A stretch of DNA of 64,000 nt from Actinomycetota bacterium (GTDB taxonomy: Bacteria; Actinomycetota; Acidimicrobiia; Acidimicrobiales; JAJPHE01), in NCBI GenBank assembly GCA_027315345.1, contig DAHUYE010000091.1, forward strand, positions 1-64,000, read 5' to 3'. The position numbers and the translations under genes are program-made. The notes under the pieces are model-generated. The model saw nothing but the letters and a program-made list of their open reading frames with translations, made no database searches and was not told where the DNA came from. How positions within the stretch are numbered: the stretch's first letter is position 1; each line of letters begins with the position of its first letter. Below, piece by piece: positions 9,779 through 19,809 of the stretch.

Positions 9779-12675
9779 CGACCGGCTCCGAGAGCGGCTC
9801 CGTCCAGTATCCCTTCATCCACTACGCACACGAAGCCGGATGGACCGTACTCTCCCGTGACGAGGCTCTTCAGCTCCGTGGCGGCGAGACCGGGGTCGTC
9901 TTCACGGACATCCTGGTGGATCAGCTCCGGAGACTCAACCCCGGCACGGTCAACCACGACCGCGCCGTTGATCTCGCTCATCGGGTAGTGAGAGCCCTTC
10001 CCAACATCAAGGGGAACGAGGATGTCTGGGAGTACCTGCGTGGCTTGAAGAAAGTCTTCGTCGAGGAGGAGAGCAGGGAGCGGGATGTCCGCTTCCTGGA
10101 CCTCGATGACCCGTCCAACAACGTCTTCCACGTTACGGACGAGTTCTCCTTCCGTCCCCGACCCGATGCGGAAGCGATCCGCTTTGACATCGCGCTCCTC
10201 ATCAACGGAATACCAGTGATCCTTGTCGAGACCAAATCCGCTACGAAGCGGGACGGTATGGCAGAGGCGCTGGTTCAGGTGCGCCGGTACCACGAGCAGG
10301 GACCGGAGGCGCTCGCTGTTCTGCAACTCTTCGCCATCACGCACCTTCATCGTTTCCTCTACGGAGCGACCTGGAACGCCAACAGAAAGTCGCTCTACAA
10401 CTGGCGGGACGAGGTAACCGGGAACTACGAGGACCTGGTCAAGGCGTTTGTAGCGCCAGAACGGGTGCTGCGCGTCGTCTCAGACTTCATCGTCTTCAGC
10501 AGCATCGACGGTGAGCTGAACAAGTTCGTCCTCCGGCCGCATCAGATGCGGGCAGCGGATCGAGTGGTCGAACGGGCGAAGGACCCCGCCAAGCGACGGG
10601 CGCTCGTCTGGCACACGCAGGGCTCTGGCAAGACGTACACGATGATCACGGCAGCGAAGCTCCTGATCGAGGACAAGGCGCTGGAGCATCCGACTGTGCT
10701 CGTGCTCGTGGACCGTACCGAGCTTGAGACGCAGTTGGCTGGGAATCTCGAAGCGCTTGGCTATGGGGATGTCCGGATCGCCCAGAGCAAGAAGGACCTC
10801 GAAGGGCTTCTCCGTTCGGACTGGCGAGGACTTATCGTCTCGATGATCCACAAGTTCGACGGGATGCCACCAGACCTGTGCTTGAGGGAAAACGTCTTCG
10901 TCCTCATCGACGAGGCACACCGCACGACCGGAGGTGCTCTCGGCACGTACCTGATGGCAGCGCTTCCAAACGCCACGTACGTCGGCTTCACCGGGACGCC
11001 CATCGACAAGACCGAACACGGCAAGGGGACGTTCAAGACCTTCGGCCCTGACGACGAGAGCGGCTTCCTCGACAAGTACTCGATCCGTGAATCCATCGAG
11101 GATGGTACGACGGTCCCGCTCAACTACGTCCTCGCTCCGAACGAGCTGCTCGTGGACCGGGAGACCCTGGAGGCGGAGTTCCTCCAGGTGGCGGAGCTGG
11201 AGGGCGTGTCGGACATCGAGACGCTCAACAAGGTGCTCGAACGGGCAGTCACGCTCCGGAACATGATGAAGAACCGGGAGCGGGTGGACGGCGTCGCGAA
11301 GTTCATTGCTGGGCACTACCGATCCAACGTCGAGCCGATGGGCTACAAGGCGTTCGTCGTCGGGGTCGATCGGGAGGCATGTGCTCTCTACAAGGACGCT
11401 CTCGACCGGTACCTGCCACCGGAGTACTCGGATGTCGTCATCAGTCACGGCCACAACGATCCTGCGGAACTGCGGCGCTTTCACTACGACGAGACCAAGG
11501 AGCTAGAGATACGGAAAGCATTCCGCAAGCCGGACGGCCTTCCGAAGATTTTCATCGTGACGGAGAAGCTCCTCACCGGGTTCGATGCCCCGATCCTGTA
11601 TGCGATGTACCTCGACAAGCCGATGCGGGACCACGTGCTGCTGCAATGCATCGCTCGGGTAAACCGGCCCTACGAGGATGCGGACGACAGGGCGAAGCCT
11701 GCCGGGTTCGTTCTGGACTTCGTGGGCATCTTCGAGAAGTTGGAGCAGGCGCTCGCCTTCGACTCGAAGGATGTCTCTGGCGTGGTGACGGGCATCCCGG
11801 ACCTGCAGAAGCGGTTCGCCGAGTTGATGGCTCAAGCCCGTGCCGAGTACCTCGGCATCGGCAACGGACTCCACGCCGACAAGGAAGTCGAGGCGATCGT
11901 CGAGTACTTCCGAGACGAGGAGCGTCGTACGGCTCTCCAGGAGTTCGTCTCCGAACTAGAGAACCTCTTCGAGATCATCTCCCCCGACGCCTTCCTCCGC
12001 CCCTACCTTGACGACTACGACGCCGTAATGCGCATCTCGGCCATCGTGAGGGAAGCGTTCTACCCGGGCATCGACGTGGATCGGTCGTTCCTTCGCAAGA
12101 CGGCGGAACTTGTCCAGGAGCACACCGCTACCTCCCCAATCCAAGGGATCAGCAAGGTCTACACGCTGAGCGAGGACTCGCTCGATCAGTTGACTCTTAT
12201 GGATGCGCCAGACACCGTGAAGGTCGTCAACCTCGTGAAGCTCCTCCACGATCTCGTGGCGAACGAACGAGACACGAAGCCCTTCCTGCTGTCCATCGGG
12301 GAAAAGGCGGAGGAGATTGCGGCAGCGTTCCGGGATCGGCAGATGTCAACCGAAGACGCTCTCGCGGCGCTGGCCCGGCTGGCAACGGAAGCAATACAAG
12401 CGGAGAAGGAGCAAGAGGCAACTGGCCTCAAGCCAGAAGCCTTCGCCGTGCTCTGGTACCTGAAGGGGAAGGGTGTCGAGGAAGCCAAGGCTCAGATCGT
12501 TGCTGGAGCCGCCGCCGCAGTCTTCGACGAGTGTCCACAGTGGCGCCTACGGACCGACCAGGAACGGCAGGTGCGCATCAAGCTCCACGCCGCATTGATC
12601 AAAGCGGGTGAGAAGGACGGATCGAGCGACTACGTGGAGGACATCATCGAGTCACTGCGCAGGGTGCAACCATGA
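9775..12675 (+). CDS. hsdR: Type I restriction endonuclease subunit
   Basis: 966 aa; WHTQGSGKTYTM, LIDEAHRT, FTGTPI helicase motifs. Confidence 0.95.
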   Translation: MTTGSESGSVQYPFIHYAHEAGWTVLSRDEALQLRGGETGVVFTDILVDQLRRLNPGTVNHDRAVDLAHRVVRALPNIKGNEDVWEYLRGLKKVFVEEESRERDVRFLDLDDPSNNVFHVTDEFSFRPRPDAEAIRFDIALLINGIPVILVETKSATKRDGMAEALVQVRRYHEQGPEALAVLQLFAITHLHRFLYGATWNANRKSLYNWRDEVTGNYEDLVKAFVAPERVLRVVSDFIVFSSIDGELNKFVLRPHQMRAADRVVERAKDPAKRRALVWHTQGSGKTYTMITAAKLLIEDKALEHPTVLVLVDRTELETQLAGNLEALGYGDVRIAQSKKDLEGLLRSDWRGLIVSMIHKFDGMPPDLCLRENVFVLIDEAHRTTGGALGTYLMAALPNATYVGFTGTPIDKTEHGKGTFKTFGPDDESGFLDKYSIRESIEDGTTVPLNYVLAPNELLVDRETLEAEFLQVAELEGVSDIETLNKVLERAVTLRNMMKNRERVDGVAKFIAGHYRSNVEPMGYKAFVVGVDREACALYKDALDRYLPPEYSDVVISHGHNDPAELRRFHYDETKELEIRKAFRKPDGLPKIFIVTEKLLTGFDAPILYAMYLDKPMRDHVLLQCIARVNRPYEDADDRAKPAGFVLDFVGIFEKLEQALAFDSKDVSGVVTGIPDLQKRFAELMAQARAEYLGIGNGLHADKEVEAIVEYFRDEERRTALQEFVSELENLFEIISPDAFLRPYLDDYDAVMRISAIVREAFYPGIDVDRSFLRKTAELVQEHTATSPIQGISKVYTLSEDSLDQLTLMDAPDTVKVVNLVKLLHDLVANERDTKPFLLSIGEKAEEIAAAFRDRQMSTEDALAALARLATEAIQAEKEQEATGLKPEAFAVLWYLKGKGVEEAKAQIVAGAAAAVFDECPQWRLRTDQERQVRIKLHAALIKAGEKDGSSDYVEDIIESLRRVQP

Positions 12676-12995
12676 GGCGAGACGCACGCCAACACTCGTT
12701 CGCACCTGCGGCTCCGCTGAGCACGCCGCTCTCCGCTGAGGAACTGAGAAGCGAGGTGCGTTCTTGGTCGGAGCGGCTCGAAGTCGCTCCGAGGGAAGTG
12801 CGCGTCGCCGAGATGACCCGCAAGTGGGCGAGCTGCTCCACCCGTGGGCGAGTCACCTTTGCCTTGGACCTTCTGGCCCAACCCGAGGAGGTGCGCCGCG
12901 AGGTGATCGTCCACGAGCTACTGCATCTCAAGGTTCCGAACCATGGGCCACTATTCAAGGCATTGCTCGCTGCGCACCTGAGTGGCGAGTCCTGA
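12672..12995 (+). CDS. YgjP/WLM-type M48-like metallopeptidase
   Basis: VREVIVHELLHLKVPNHGPLFKALL; overlaps the hsdR stop. Confidence 0.8.
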   Translation: MRRDARQHSFAPAAPLSTPLSAEELRSEVRSWSERLEVAPREVRVAEMTRKWASCSTRGRVTFALDLLAQPEEVRREVIVHELLHLKVPNHGPLFKALLAAHLSGES

Positions 12996-13072
12996 TCATG
13001 CCCACGCCATGGCCTGGCGCCTGCTGGTGCCGTAGAGCCACACAGACCTAGCCACCTGCGACAATCAACTAC

Positions 13073-14059
13073 ATGGCACAGGTCCATAAGCAGCACATCA
13101 CCCTGGGAGGCGGTCGATTAGTAGGGACCGTCTCCGTGGATGGCGGAGCAGTTCGAGGCGAAGGTGGCCCCATCCGACCGCAGCTCGTCATCCCGCTCAC
13201 TCTCGACATGAATCCTCAGCCGGACGAGGCGATGCTTGCCGTGGTCTGGCTCCATGCACGGCTCGGCTTCGACCAGCATGCGTCGCCACAGCAGATTGCG
13301 TGCCAGCCCATCTCCCATCCGCTCGTGGACGGCTTTCACGCTCACTCGCTTCCCCATGGAGCAGCGGACTACACGGCGCACCTTCGCTTTTTCCTGACGC
13401 CGGCTGAGGTAGAGGACTTGGAGCGCCGACGTCATGCAGGAACTCCCGACGTCTTCCAGCTCTACCTCGGCCTCGACCCCATCATCGCGGGAATGAAGAC
13501 CTATAACAGTTTCGGTCCGGGACGGGCTCCCGAGCAGACGCCGTGGGACATCCAGTTCGGGATGTTCTCGCAGGTGCTCCCTTTCTGGACGGTCCGCATC
13601 GAGCCCGTGTGGGTACAGATCGAGCAGTCCACGTGGGTACGGAACGTCCTTCCGGGTCTTGGCTACGACAGGCTTCGGCTCCTGGAGATGACGTTCCCGC
13701 CTCCGCTCCCGGACCACACGAGCGCTGCGTCACAGTTTGACAAGGCGAAGCGTGCGCTCGACGAGCGTCGGTACGGCGACTGCATCCAAGAGTGCCGCGG
13801 TCTCCTGAACATGTGGGAGAAACAGCACAGCGCCACCGGGAAGCAGCGCATCGCCGAGATTGTCGCTACGGACCGGGGATGGGCTCAGGACGACATCCGC
13901 CGTCAGCTCCTCGACGTCCTCTGGAGGGAGATCGGCGATGTGGCAAACGCTCCGCACCATCCCGAGGGCGACGTAAGTGCGGAGCTGTTCGATAGTCGCG
14001 ATGCTCGTCTCCTTCTTATCCTCACGGCAGCACTTTCAGAATACGTTGGCGGATTTTGA
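13073..14059 (+). CDS. Hypothetical protein, partner of the TIR protein
   Basis: 328 aa, no recognised domain; TGATG junction with the downstream TIR gene. Confidence 0.7.
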   Translation: MAQVHKQHITLGGGRLVGTVSVDGGAVRGEGGPIRPQLVIPLTLDMNPQPDEAMLAVVWLHARLGFDQHASPQQIACQPISHPLVDGFHAHSLPHGAADYTAHLRFFLTPAEVEDLERRRHAGTPDVFQLYLGLDPIIAGMKTYNSFGPGRAPEQTPWDIQFGMFSQVLPFWTVRIEPVWVQIEQSTWVRNVLPGLGYDRLRLLEMTFPPPLPDHTSAASQFDKAKRALDERRYGDCIQECRGLLNMWEKQHSATGKQRIAEIVATDRGWAQDDIRRQLLDVLWREIGDVANAPHHPEGDVSAELFDSRDARLLLILTAALSEYVGGF

Positions 14060-15003
14060 TGGCCGCAGCAGTCCTTACTCCAGCGAAACGTGCAGACCTT
14101 CTCCTCCGTCTGCTTGCACGCCTCTTCGAAATGGATTGGAACGACATCGACGTAATTCTTACTTCTTTTGGACTAGATGGGCTCGACCTCGATGGCAATC
14201 CGGACTACGCGACTGCTCACAGTCAATGTCGCTCTTCTTTGCAGGCCGCTGACGCTAATACCCTGCAACAGCTCGCAGCATATGTCTTGGGCTCTGATTG
14301 GGACCTAAGAGACTCCGAGGTCCCTGGGAGCGGAAGTGCGGATGACCTATGGGGGGACGGCATCGCAAGGGTATTCCTGTCACACCTCGCGACGGAGAAA
14401 GCATTCGTGGCAGAGATCAGTGAGCACTTAGCTGGCATCCAAGTATGTTCTTTTGTTGCGCACGACACGATCGATGTATCCCGAGAATGGCAAGCTGACA
14501 TAGAACGAGCACTCGGGTCCGCGGATGTTCTCGTAGGTCTTGCACATCCAGGGTTCCATAACAGCTACTGGACCCAACAGGAGGTCGGCTGGGCTCTAGG
14601 ACGTAACCTGCCCGTCTTGATGATTGGACTCGGGGAGACTCCTCAGGGCTTTCCAGCTCGATATCAGTCGCCGATGCTGAGTGGACCTTCGGCTTGGAAG
14701 GTCGCCTCTACGATTGCGGTGTGGTTAACTCGCGATGAGCGTTGGCGAGACGAGGTGGTAGGAGCGCTGGTACACGACCTTCAAGACGCCAGAAGCTTCG
14801 TTGCAGGAGAGGCTGCTGCTAAGCGTCTGTCTGAAGTTGGCAAGCTCACGCCCGCTGTACTAGATGCGATTGAACAAGCCTATTTATCGAATGACCAACT
14901 CTATCCCAACCATATAGGGGCACGAGTAGTCGAACAGATTCTTCAGAATCACAACCGCAAGCTCCCACGAGATCAGCAATTTATTGGCCCGAAGCGTAGG
15001 TAG
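14059..15003 (+). CDS. TIR-domain protein
   Basis: RVFLSHLATEKAFVAEISEHLAG..CSFVAHDTIDVSREWQADIERALGSADVLVGLAHPGFHNSYWTQQEVGWALGR. Confidence 0.85.
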   Translation: MAAAVLTPAKRADLLLRLLARLFEMDWNDIDVILTSFGLDGLDLDGNPDYATAHSQCRSSLQAADANTLQQLAAYVLGSDWDLRDSEVPGSGSADDLWGDGIARVFLSHLATEKAFVAEISEHLAGIQVCSFVAHDTIDVSREWQADIERALGSADVLVGLAHPGFHNSYWTQQEVGWALGRNLPVLMIGLGETPQGFPARYQSPMLSGPSAWKVASTIAVWLTRDERWRDEVVGALVHDLQDARSFVAGEAAAKRLSEVGKLTPAVLDAIEQAYLSNDQLYPNHIGARVVEQILQNHNRKLPRDQQFIGPKRR

Positions 15004-15019
15004 TCACCCGTCGGCTCTG

Positions 15020-15274
15020 TCACGACTCGGCGCAGAGGAAGTCGCCGTCGTCGGCGTAGTGGTGGCCGTCGGGGTGAATCAGTTCGGCATCAACTGAGCA
15101 CCCGCAGCGGTCGCAGAAGACCCAGGTCACCTCACGGTAGAGGGGCCGAGGCGCCAGTAGCTCGAGCTGCTGCACGAGCTGAACGAGGTTGGCGTGGGCG
15201 GCATCGTCGTCCCGGGCGGATGCAACGAGGTGGCACTCCACCAGCTCTGCAATGTCGGTGATCGTGTAGACCAT
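15020..15274 (-). CDS. Small hypothetical protein
   Basis: 84 aa; VFCDRCGCSVDAELIHPDGHHYADDGDFLC, Cys-rich zinc-ribbon-like. Confidence 0.5.
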   Translation of the reverse strand: MVYTITDIAELVECHLVASARDDDAAHANLVQLVQQLELLAPRPLYREVTWVFCDRCGCSVDAELIHPDGHHYADDGDFLCAES

Positions 15275-15516
15275 GTCTGCAACTCCTTTCCCTTCTCGGT
15301 TCATGGGCGCGAACGGGTACGGAGGGAAGCACGGGGTCAAGGGAAGAGGACGGAGTCCTCCGGGAGAACCGGAGCGAAGCGGCGGCTCGGACCGCCTTGA
15401 CGCTGTGCGGCTCCGTGCAACCCTGTGCGACCGAACCCGAGAAAGAACCGTTGCGGATCGGGCTTGCGATCCCCGAGAGGGCTGGGCGAGAGCCCCCTCG
15501 GGGACGAGCCCCGGCG

Positions 15517-15903
15517 CTACGCCGCCGGTGCCTCCGAAGCGCTCTTCCCGGAGAGTGCCTGGAGCCTGTTGGCGACGATCTCGACGGTCCGTCGAGTGCT
15601 GCCGTCGGTGGCCTGCCACTGGCGGCTCTGGAGCCGACCCTCGATGTAGACGAGGCGCCCCTTGCCGAGGTACTGGCAGGCGAAGTCGGCGAGCTGGTCC
15701 CAGAGGACCACGTAGTGGAACTCGGCGTGGCTCTTGCCGTTCGTGGCGACCCGGACGGTCGTGACGTGCTTGCCGGATGCGGTCTCCCGCAGCTCCGGGG
15801 CGGCGACGAGGCGCCCGATGAGGGTCACCTGGTTCACCGAGTCTCCCCGGCTCTGGACAGAAGCTGTCTGCTTCTTCGTGCTGTTGGTCTTGTTGCTGCG
15901 CAT
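15517..15903 (-). CDS. ssb: Single-stranded DNA-binding protein
   Basis: NQVTLIGRLVAAPELRETASGKHVTTVRVATN..YLGKGRLVYIEGRLQSRQW. Confidence 0.9.
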   Translation of the reverse strand: MRSNKTNSTKKQTASVQSRGDSVNQVTLIGRLVAAPELRETASGKHVTTVRVATNGKSHAEFHYVVLWDQLADFACQYLGKGRLVYIEGRLQSRQWQATDGSTRRTVEIVANRLQALSGKSASEAPAA

Positions 15904-15955
15904 TGCTGCACCTCCTGTGATGTGGATCGATGCCACGGTGATGAGCGGGCCGACT

Positions 15956-16047
15956 GCCGAGCGGAACAGGTCACGCCGGAACGGCGTCTCGCTCTTGGGC
16001 CTTGCAGCGGACAGGCAGCGGCCTGCTACCGGGGACGCTCGCGTCCC
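15956..16047 (-). promoter_or_regulatory. Structured ssb leader with conserved motifs
   Basis: Hairpins ACGCCG-gaa-CGGCGT (15973-15987), CAGGC-agcg-GCCTG (16012-16025), GGGACGC-tc-GCGTCCC (16032-16047); CTTGCAGC at 16001. Confidence 0.5.
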
Positions 16048-16145
16048 GTATGGCGTTCGAAGACGATCCACATGACGTCAAGGAGGGGCTTGCGCAGCGA
16101 TGACCATCCGAAGCAGGGCGGAACCGGGGCCGGGGTGCTGGTGGC

Positions 16146-17180
16146 CTACGTCAGGGTGATGTAGCCAACGTCCCTCAGCGTTGCGGTGAAGTGGTCCGCA
16201 TACGGCCCGTCAGCAAGTTCGGGTCGCTCGGCGCAGAGCCGAGTCCACTCAGCGGGGCCGCTCTCGCCGACGAGATACAGGTACAGAGCAGTCGCCCATG
16301 CGGCGACCGTCGGGGCATCGGTGGCTGCAGCGAGAGCCGTTCGGCGGGCAAGTCTCCGGCAGTCGGGGTCCTCGAAGAGGAGCATGTAGATGCACTGGCC
16401 GATTGACCCACGCTCGAAGGCGGTTTCGGGATCGACCATCTCCAGGAGCTGCCATACCTCGGGCACGGTCCAGCGCATCGACGCGCAGACGACCTGCTGG
16501 ATGGGGCCTGGAAGCATGTTCTGCTTCGTCCAGGCGACGTCAGGGTGTGGAGTGCAGAACGCAAGAGCGACAAGCCCAGCAAGCCGCCCACGCTCGCCGA
16601 GCGCCAGGAAGGATCGCCGCACGGCGATGAGCGCATCGGCGTTGCGACGTGCGATGGCAAAGCAGTCCCATGCGGCTGCTTCCTGCTCGTCGTCGTTGGC
16701 GCTGCCAAGGGCAAGCGGAAGCCCCGGCCGAGTGGTCGTCCGTACCGACTCCATAAGGAGCTGGAGCTGGTGGTCATCATCGAGGCGTGCGTCCTCGGGG
16801 ACGTGGATGGACACGAGCTGTCGGTCCTCGCGGAGTGCTGCCGTGAGGTTGGCCCATCGGAGCCTGCCGTCTCTCGGGTCGTGAACGACCCCGATGACGG
16901 GGACCGGAGAGTTCATCCATACTTCCCGATGCTTGCCGACCGGGATGCGGTACCCGTCAGTGGCACTCCATGACTCTCCACCCTTGACCTGGACCGAGAA
17001 CAGCTCGCCCGTGAGGGTCCCGTCGTCGTCCGTGATATCGACGTAGCCGTCCTTGCCGAAGTCGTTGCTGGCATCGACCGGCTGGAAGACCCACGACCGA
17101 GCGGTGCACCAAGTCGTGAAGATGTTGACGGCCTGCTTGCTCGTGACCCACGTGTCCAGCACCCTCACGGGGCCAGTCAA
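16146..17180 (-). CDS. DUF4365-like protein (PD-(D/E)xK-like)
   Basis: NDFGKDGYVDITDDDG..LFSVQVKGG nuclease-like motif. Confidence 0.65.
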   Translation of the reverse strand: MTGPVRVLDTWVTSKQAVNIFTTWCTARSWVFQPVDASNDFGKDGYVDITDDDGTLTGELFSVQVKGGESWSATDGYRIPVGKHREVWMNSPVPVIGVVHDPRDGRLRWANLTAALREDRQLVSIHVPEDARLDDDHQLQLLMESVRTTTRPGLPLALGSANDDEQEAAAWDCFAIARRNADALIAVRRSFLALGERGRLAGLVALAFCTPHPDVAWTKQNMLPGPIQQVVCASMRWTVPEVWQLLEMVDPETAFERGSIGQCIYMLLFEDPDCRRLARRTALAAATDAPTVAAWATALYLYLVGESGPAEWTRLCAERPELADGPYADHFTATLRDVGYITLT

Positions 17181-17207
17181 GCACCGTGAGGGTTAGGAGG
17201 AGACGGC

Positions 17208-18023
17208 TCACGCCGCCTCCTCCTGTGCTGCGGGCTCGAAGGCCCGGAGGATGGTCGCTGCGGTGCGCTGGATGCGCTCGCAGGATGCCTTGATCCCGGC
17301 AATCGCCTGGTCGCCGCCACCCGCCCAGGTTGCGACGTAGCCGAAGGAGTAGTCGCTGCTGTCGATCCCGAGCGCCTGGCAGACGACGTACGCAGTGGAT
17401 TCGGCCTCCAGCTCGGCAAGCGCCCGGCTGTCGAAGCTCTCGTGGAGCAGGGCGTGTGCGATCTCGTGGGCGAGCGTCTTCACCCGCTGGGCGGGGGTGT
17501 TCCGGGTCTCGACCCGGATGCGGTGCTCGCTGTGCGTGCAGTCGCCGTTCGTGGTCCCGTTGAACTCGTGGTCCTCGACCGTGAAGCCGATGGAGTCGGC
17601 CACCGTGAGGAGCGTGGCGTAGTGCCCGGCAGGGTCGTCGCCGTCGAGGCGGTTGCAGATGGCGGGAAGGTCTTCGCCGTCGGTCTGGGCGACGTCGAAC
17701 ACCGGGACGAAGTTGAAGCCCCGGATGATGCGCTCGTCCTCGCCATCTTCGGCATCGGCGTTCTTGTAGACCATGGGGGCGAGAATCCAGATGGCCTTCT
17801 CTCCCTTGCGGACGAAGCGGTTCATCTTCCGCCAGGCGTTGAAGCCTGCCACCTGACTCGCCTCGTGGCACTGGGCAGCGATGAGGAGCACATTGTTGAA
17901 GCTGTAGCGGTGGAACTTGGACTGGAAGTCGAGGTGGCGCTGCCACTCCTCGGACGTCGTGAGGTTGCTGATCCCCTCTGCCAGCTTCTCGATGAGTTCC
18001 GGGTGGTTGTTCTTGGCGGTCAT
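17208..18023 (-). CDS. ArdC-like antirestriction protein
   Basis: N-terminal FHRYSFNNVLLIAAQ..FNAWRKMNRFVRKGEKAIWI plus TLAHEIAHALLHE metallopeptidase. Confidence 0.85.
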   Translation of the reverse strand: MTAKNNHPELIEKLAEGISNLTTSEEWQRHLDFQSKFHRYSFNNVLLIAAQCHEASQVAGFNAWRKMNRFVRKGEKAIWILAPMVYKNADAEDGEDERIIRGFNFVPVFDVAQTDGEDLPAICNRLDGDDPAGHYATLLTVADSIGFTVEDHEFNGTTNGDCTHSEHRIRVETRNTPAQRVKTLAHEIAHALLHESFDSRALAELEAESTAYVVCQALGIDSSDYSFGYVATWAGGGDQAIAGIKASCERIQRTAATILRAFEPAAQEEAA

Positions 18024-18537
18024 TGCTGAGTCCCTCCATGTGGTGCTGATCTGATGCACCCGACACGGCAGGGCAAGGCCGAGCGGAATAGCCCCGAGCG
18101 CAGCGAGTGCACTTCAGGGCTTGCAGCTCGTAGGACGCAGCTCTGCCAGGGTGAAGCAGCAGAGAGGCCCGCATGGGGCGGGCGAAGGACCGCACCAGCA
18201 CACCCGGACATCCCGAGGCTGGCGGTCGAGAGGGGATCACGAACGATCCGAGCTGGCAGGAGACGCTACCGGGGACCAGTGACAGCCATCGCTCCATCAC
18301 CCGTGCTCCCGCTGCCTCCACGGGGCGACCGGCAGGCAGCCCGGCGGGACCGCTACGTCAACGAGTAGGCCATCATGGATCCCACGCCACGGTTACCCGA
18401 TGCCGAGATTCGATCGGGGCGCATAACGGGGCTTCGACGTAGCCTGTCCGCTCGCCCGCACGACGGGGTCCTCCCACCTCAGCCGCCATGGCAGTACCCT
18501 GGAGCGAACACCAGTTCGCTTCCGTGGAGGAACTGAT

Positions 18538-18801
18538 ATGAGCTTCGAGTTCAACGAAGACGCGATCCGAGACCTCGCCAACCGAGCCGTCACGATTCGA
18601 GCGCAGGAGATGCAGGCGCTCCTCGACGAGGTGCGCACGACGGAGCAGGGCAAGGACGTGGATGACGTCAAGGCAGTCCTGGCCGCTCGTTGGCGGGAGA
18701 CGTTCGAGCGCGACCTCACCGATCCCCACCTGAGCGCCTGGGCCGAGCAGTTGGCCAAGGGTGGTCAGGTCATCGTCAAGCCGGAGCTGGAGGGCGCCTG
18801 A
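18538..18801 (+). CDS. Small hypothetical protein
   Basis: 87-aa ORF following ggaggaactgat. Confidence 0.5.
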   Translation: MSFEFNEDAIRDLANRAVTIRAQEMQALLDEVRTTEQGKDVDDVKAVLAARWRETFERDLTDPHLSAWAEQLAKGGQVIVKPELEGA

Positions 18802-18823
18802 CGAGCGGGAAACTCTTTCGCTG

Positions 18824-19534
18824 TTACTTGGTCGCCGGAACGGTCCACTTGACTACGGAGTTCTTCTGCAAGAAGGCGGAGCCTGCAAACTGCACATAGG
18901 TAGGCGTAGCTGCATTCGGTACCTCAAAGACAACCCAACCTCGCACACACTGATTCGGCGCCAATGACGTGATGTTGTAGCCAAATTGAGTTAGCGAGGA
19001 GAGTTGTGGCGTGGTCAGAGGGCCACTCACGATGGGCGAACTCGATGCCGTGGAGCCATTCGATAGCAGGACCGAGAAGTCGGTTGGATCAACGCCGAGA
19101 CTTGTGCCGTTGTGACCCGCGCAGGCGGTGACGTCAATGGCATCCCACGTTGTTCCGCTCGACGGCGACTCGTACTGATTTGACGACGACACGTTCGTGT
19201 ACCAACCGTTCACCTGCACTGAGTCGATCCCTCCAATGGTCTCGGGGATCGCAACCTTTGTGCCCATCGGGTGCGGTTTAGAGGAGACGGTGACGGTCGC
19301 AGTTGTGCTGAGATTTGCGGCACTGCGGCCGACGATCAGGACAACGATAAGCGCGACAATGGCGACCAGGCCACACCCGCTTCCACAAGCGACAAGCGTC
19401 TTTTGAAAGCCGGACATCCCACTTTTCGGCGCTGGCCCTTGGGGAACCTGCGGCGCATATTGCATGGGGGGCTGTTGGGGATATTGCGATGGATTTGGCG
19501 GTGTTGACGACATAGTTACAACATTGTCCGACAA
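18824..19534 (-). CDS. Membrane-anchored secreted protein (DUF4352-like)
   Basis: Pro-rich N-terminus, one TM (LVAIVALIVVLIVG), extracellular beta-rich domain. Confidence 0.6.
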   Translation of the reverse strand: MSDNVVTMSSTPPNPSQYPQQPPMQYAPQVPQGPAPKSGMSGFQKTLVACGSGCGLVAIVALIVVLIVGRSAANLSTTATVTVSSKPHPMGTKVAIPETIGGIDSVQVNGWYTNVSSSNQYESPSSGTTWDAIDVTACAGHNGTSLGVDPTDFSVLLSNGSTASSSPIVSGPLTTPQLSSLTQFGYNITSLAPNQCVRGWVVFEVPNAATPTYVQFAGSAFLQKNSVVKWTVPATK

Positions 19535-19809
19535 TTAATAGCCCATGTGCAATGGGACCGGTCGCCGGGCTGCCTGCCACTCTATGTAAGCAGCCGCATC
19601 CTTCTCATAAACGGTGGTCCAGCGAGAATGATCTTCAGCGGGCGGAGCCCATATCGCCGACCTCGGCCGACGTTCTCACAACCCGATTTCGTATCATTGT
19701 CTCGATACCTCCGGTTCTCCATGGGCCAGTGAGAACCGGTCATCGGGGGATCGGATGTGTTGATCGGCTGCCTCCGCTGGGGGCTGGCGAGGGGACGCTA
19801 CGCCGAGCT

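Noticed and set aside
16957-18321. 454-aa minus-strand ORF
   Set aside because: Frame-shifted reading of the ArdC and DUF4365 genes; the other frame has clear ArdC motifs
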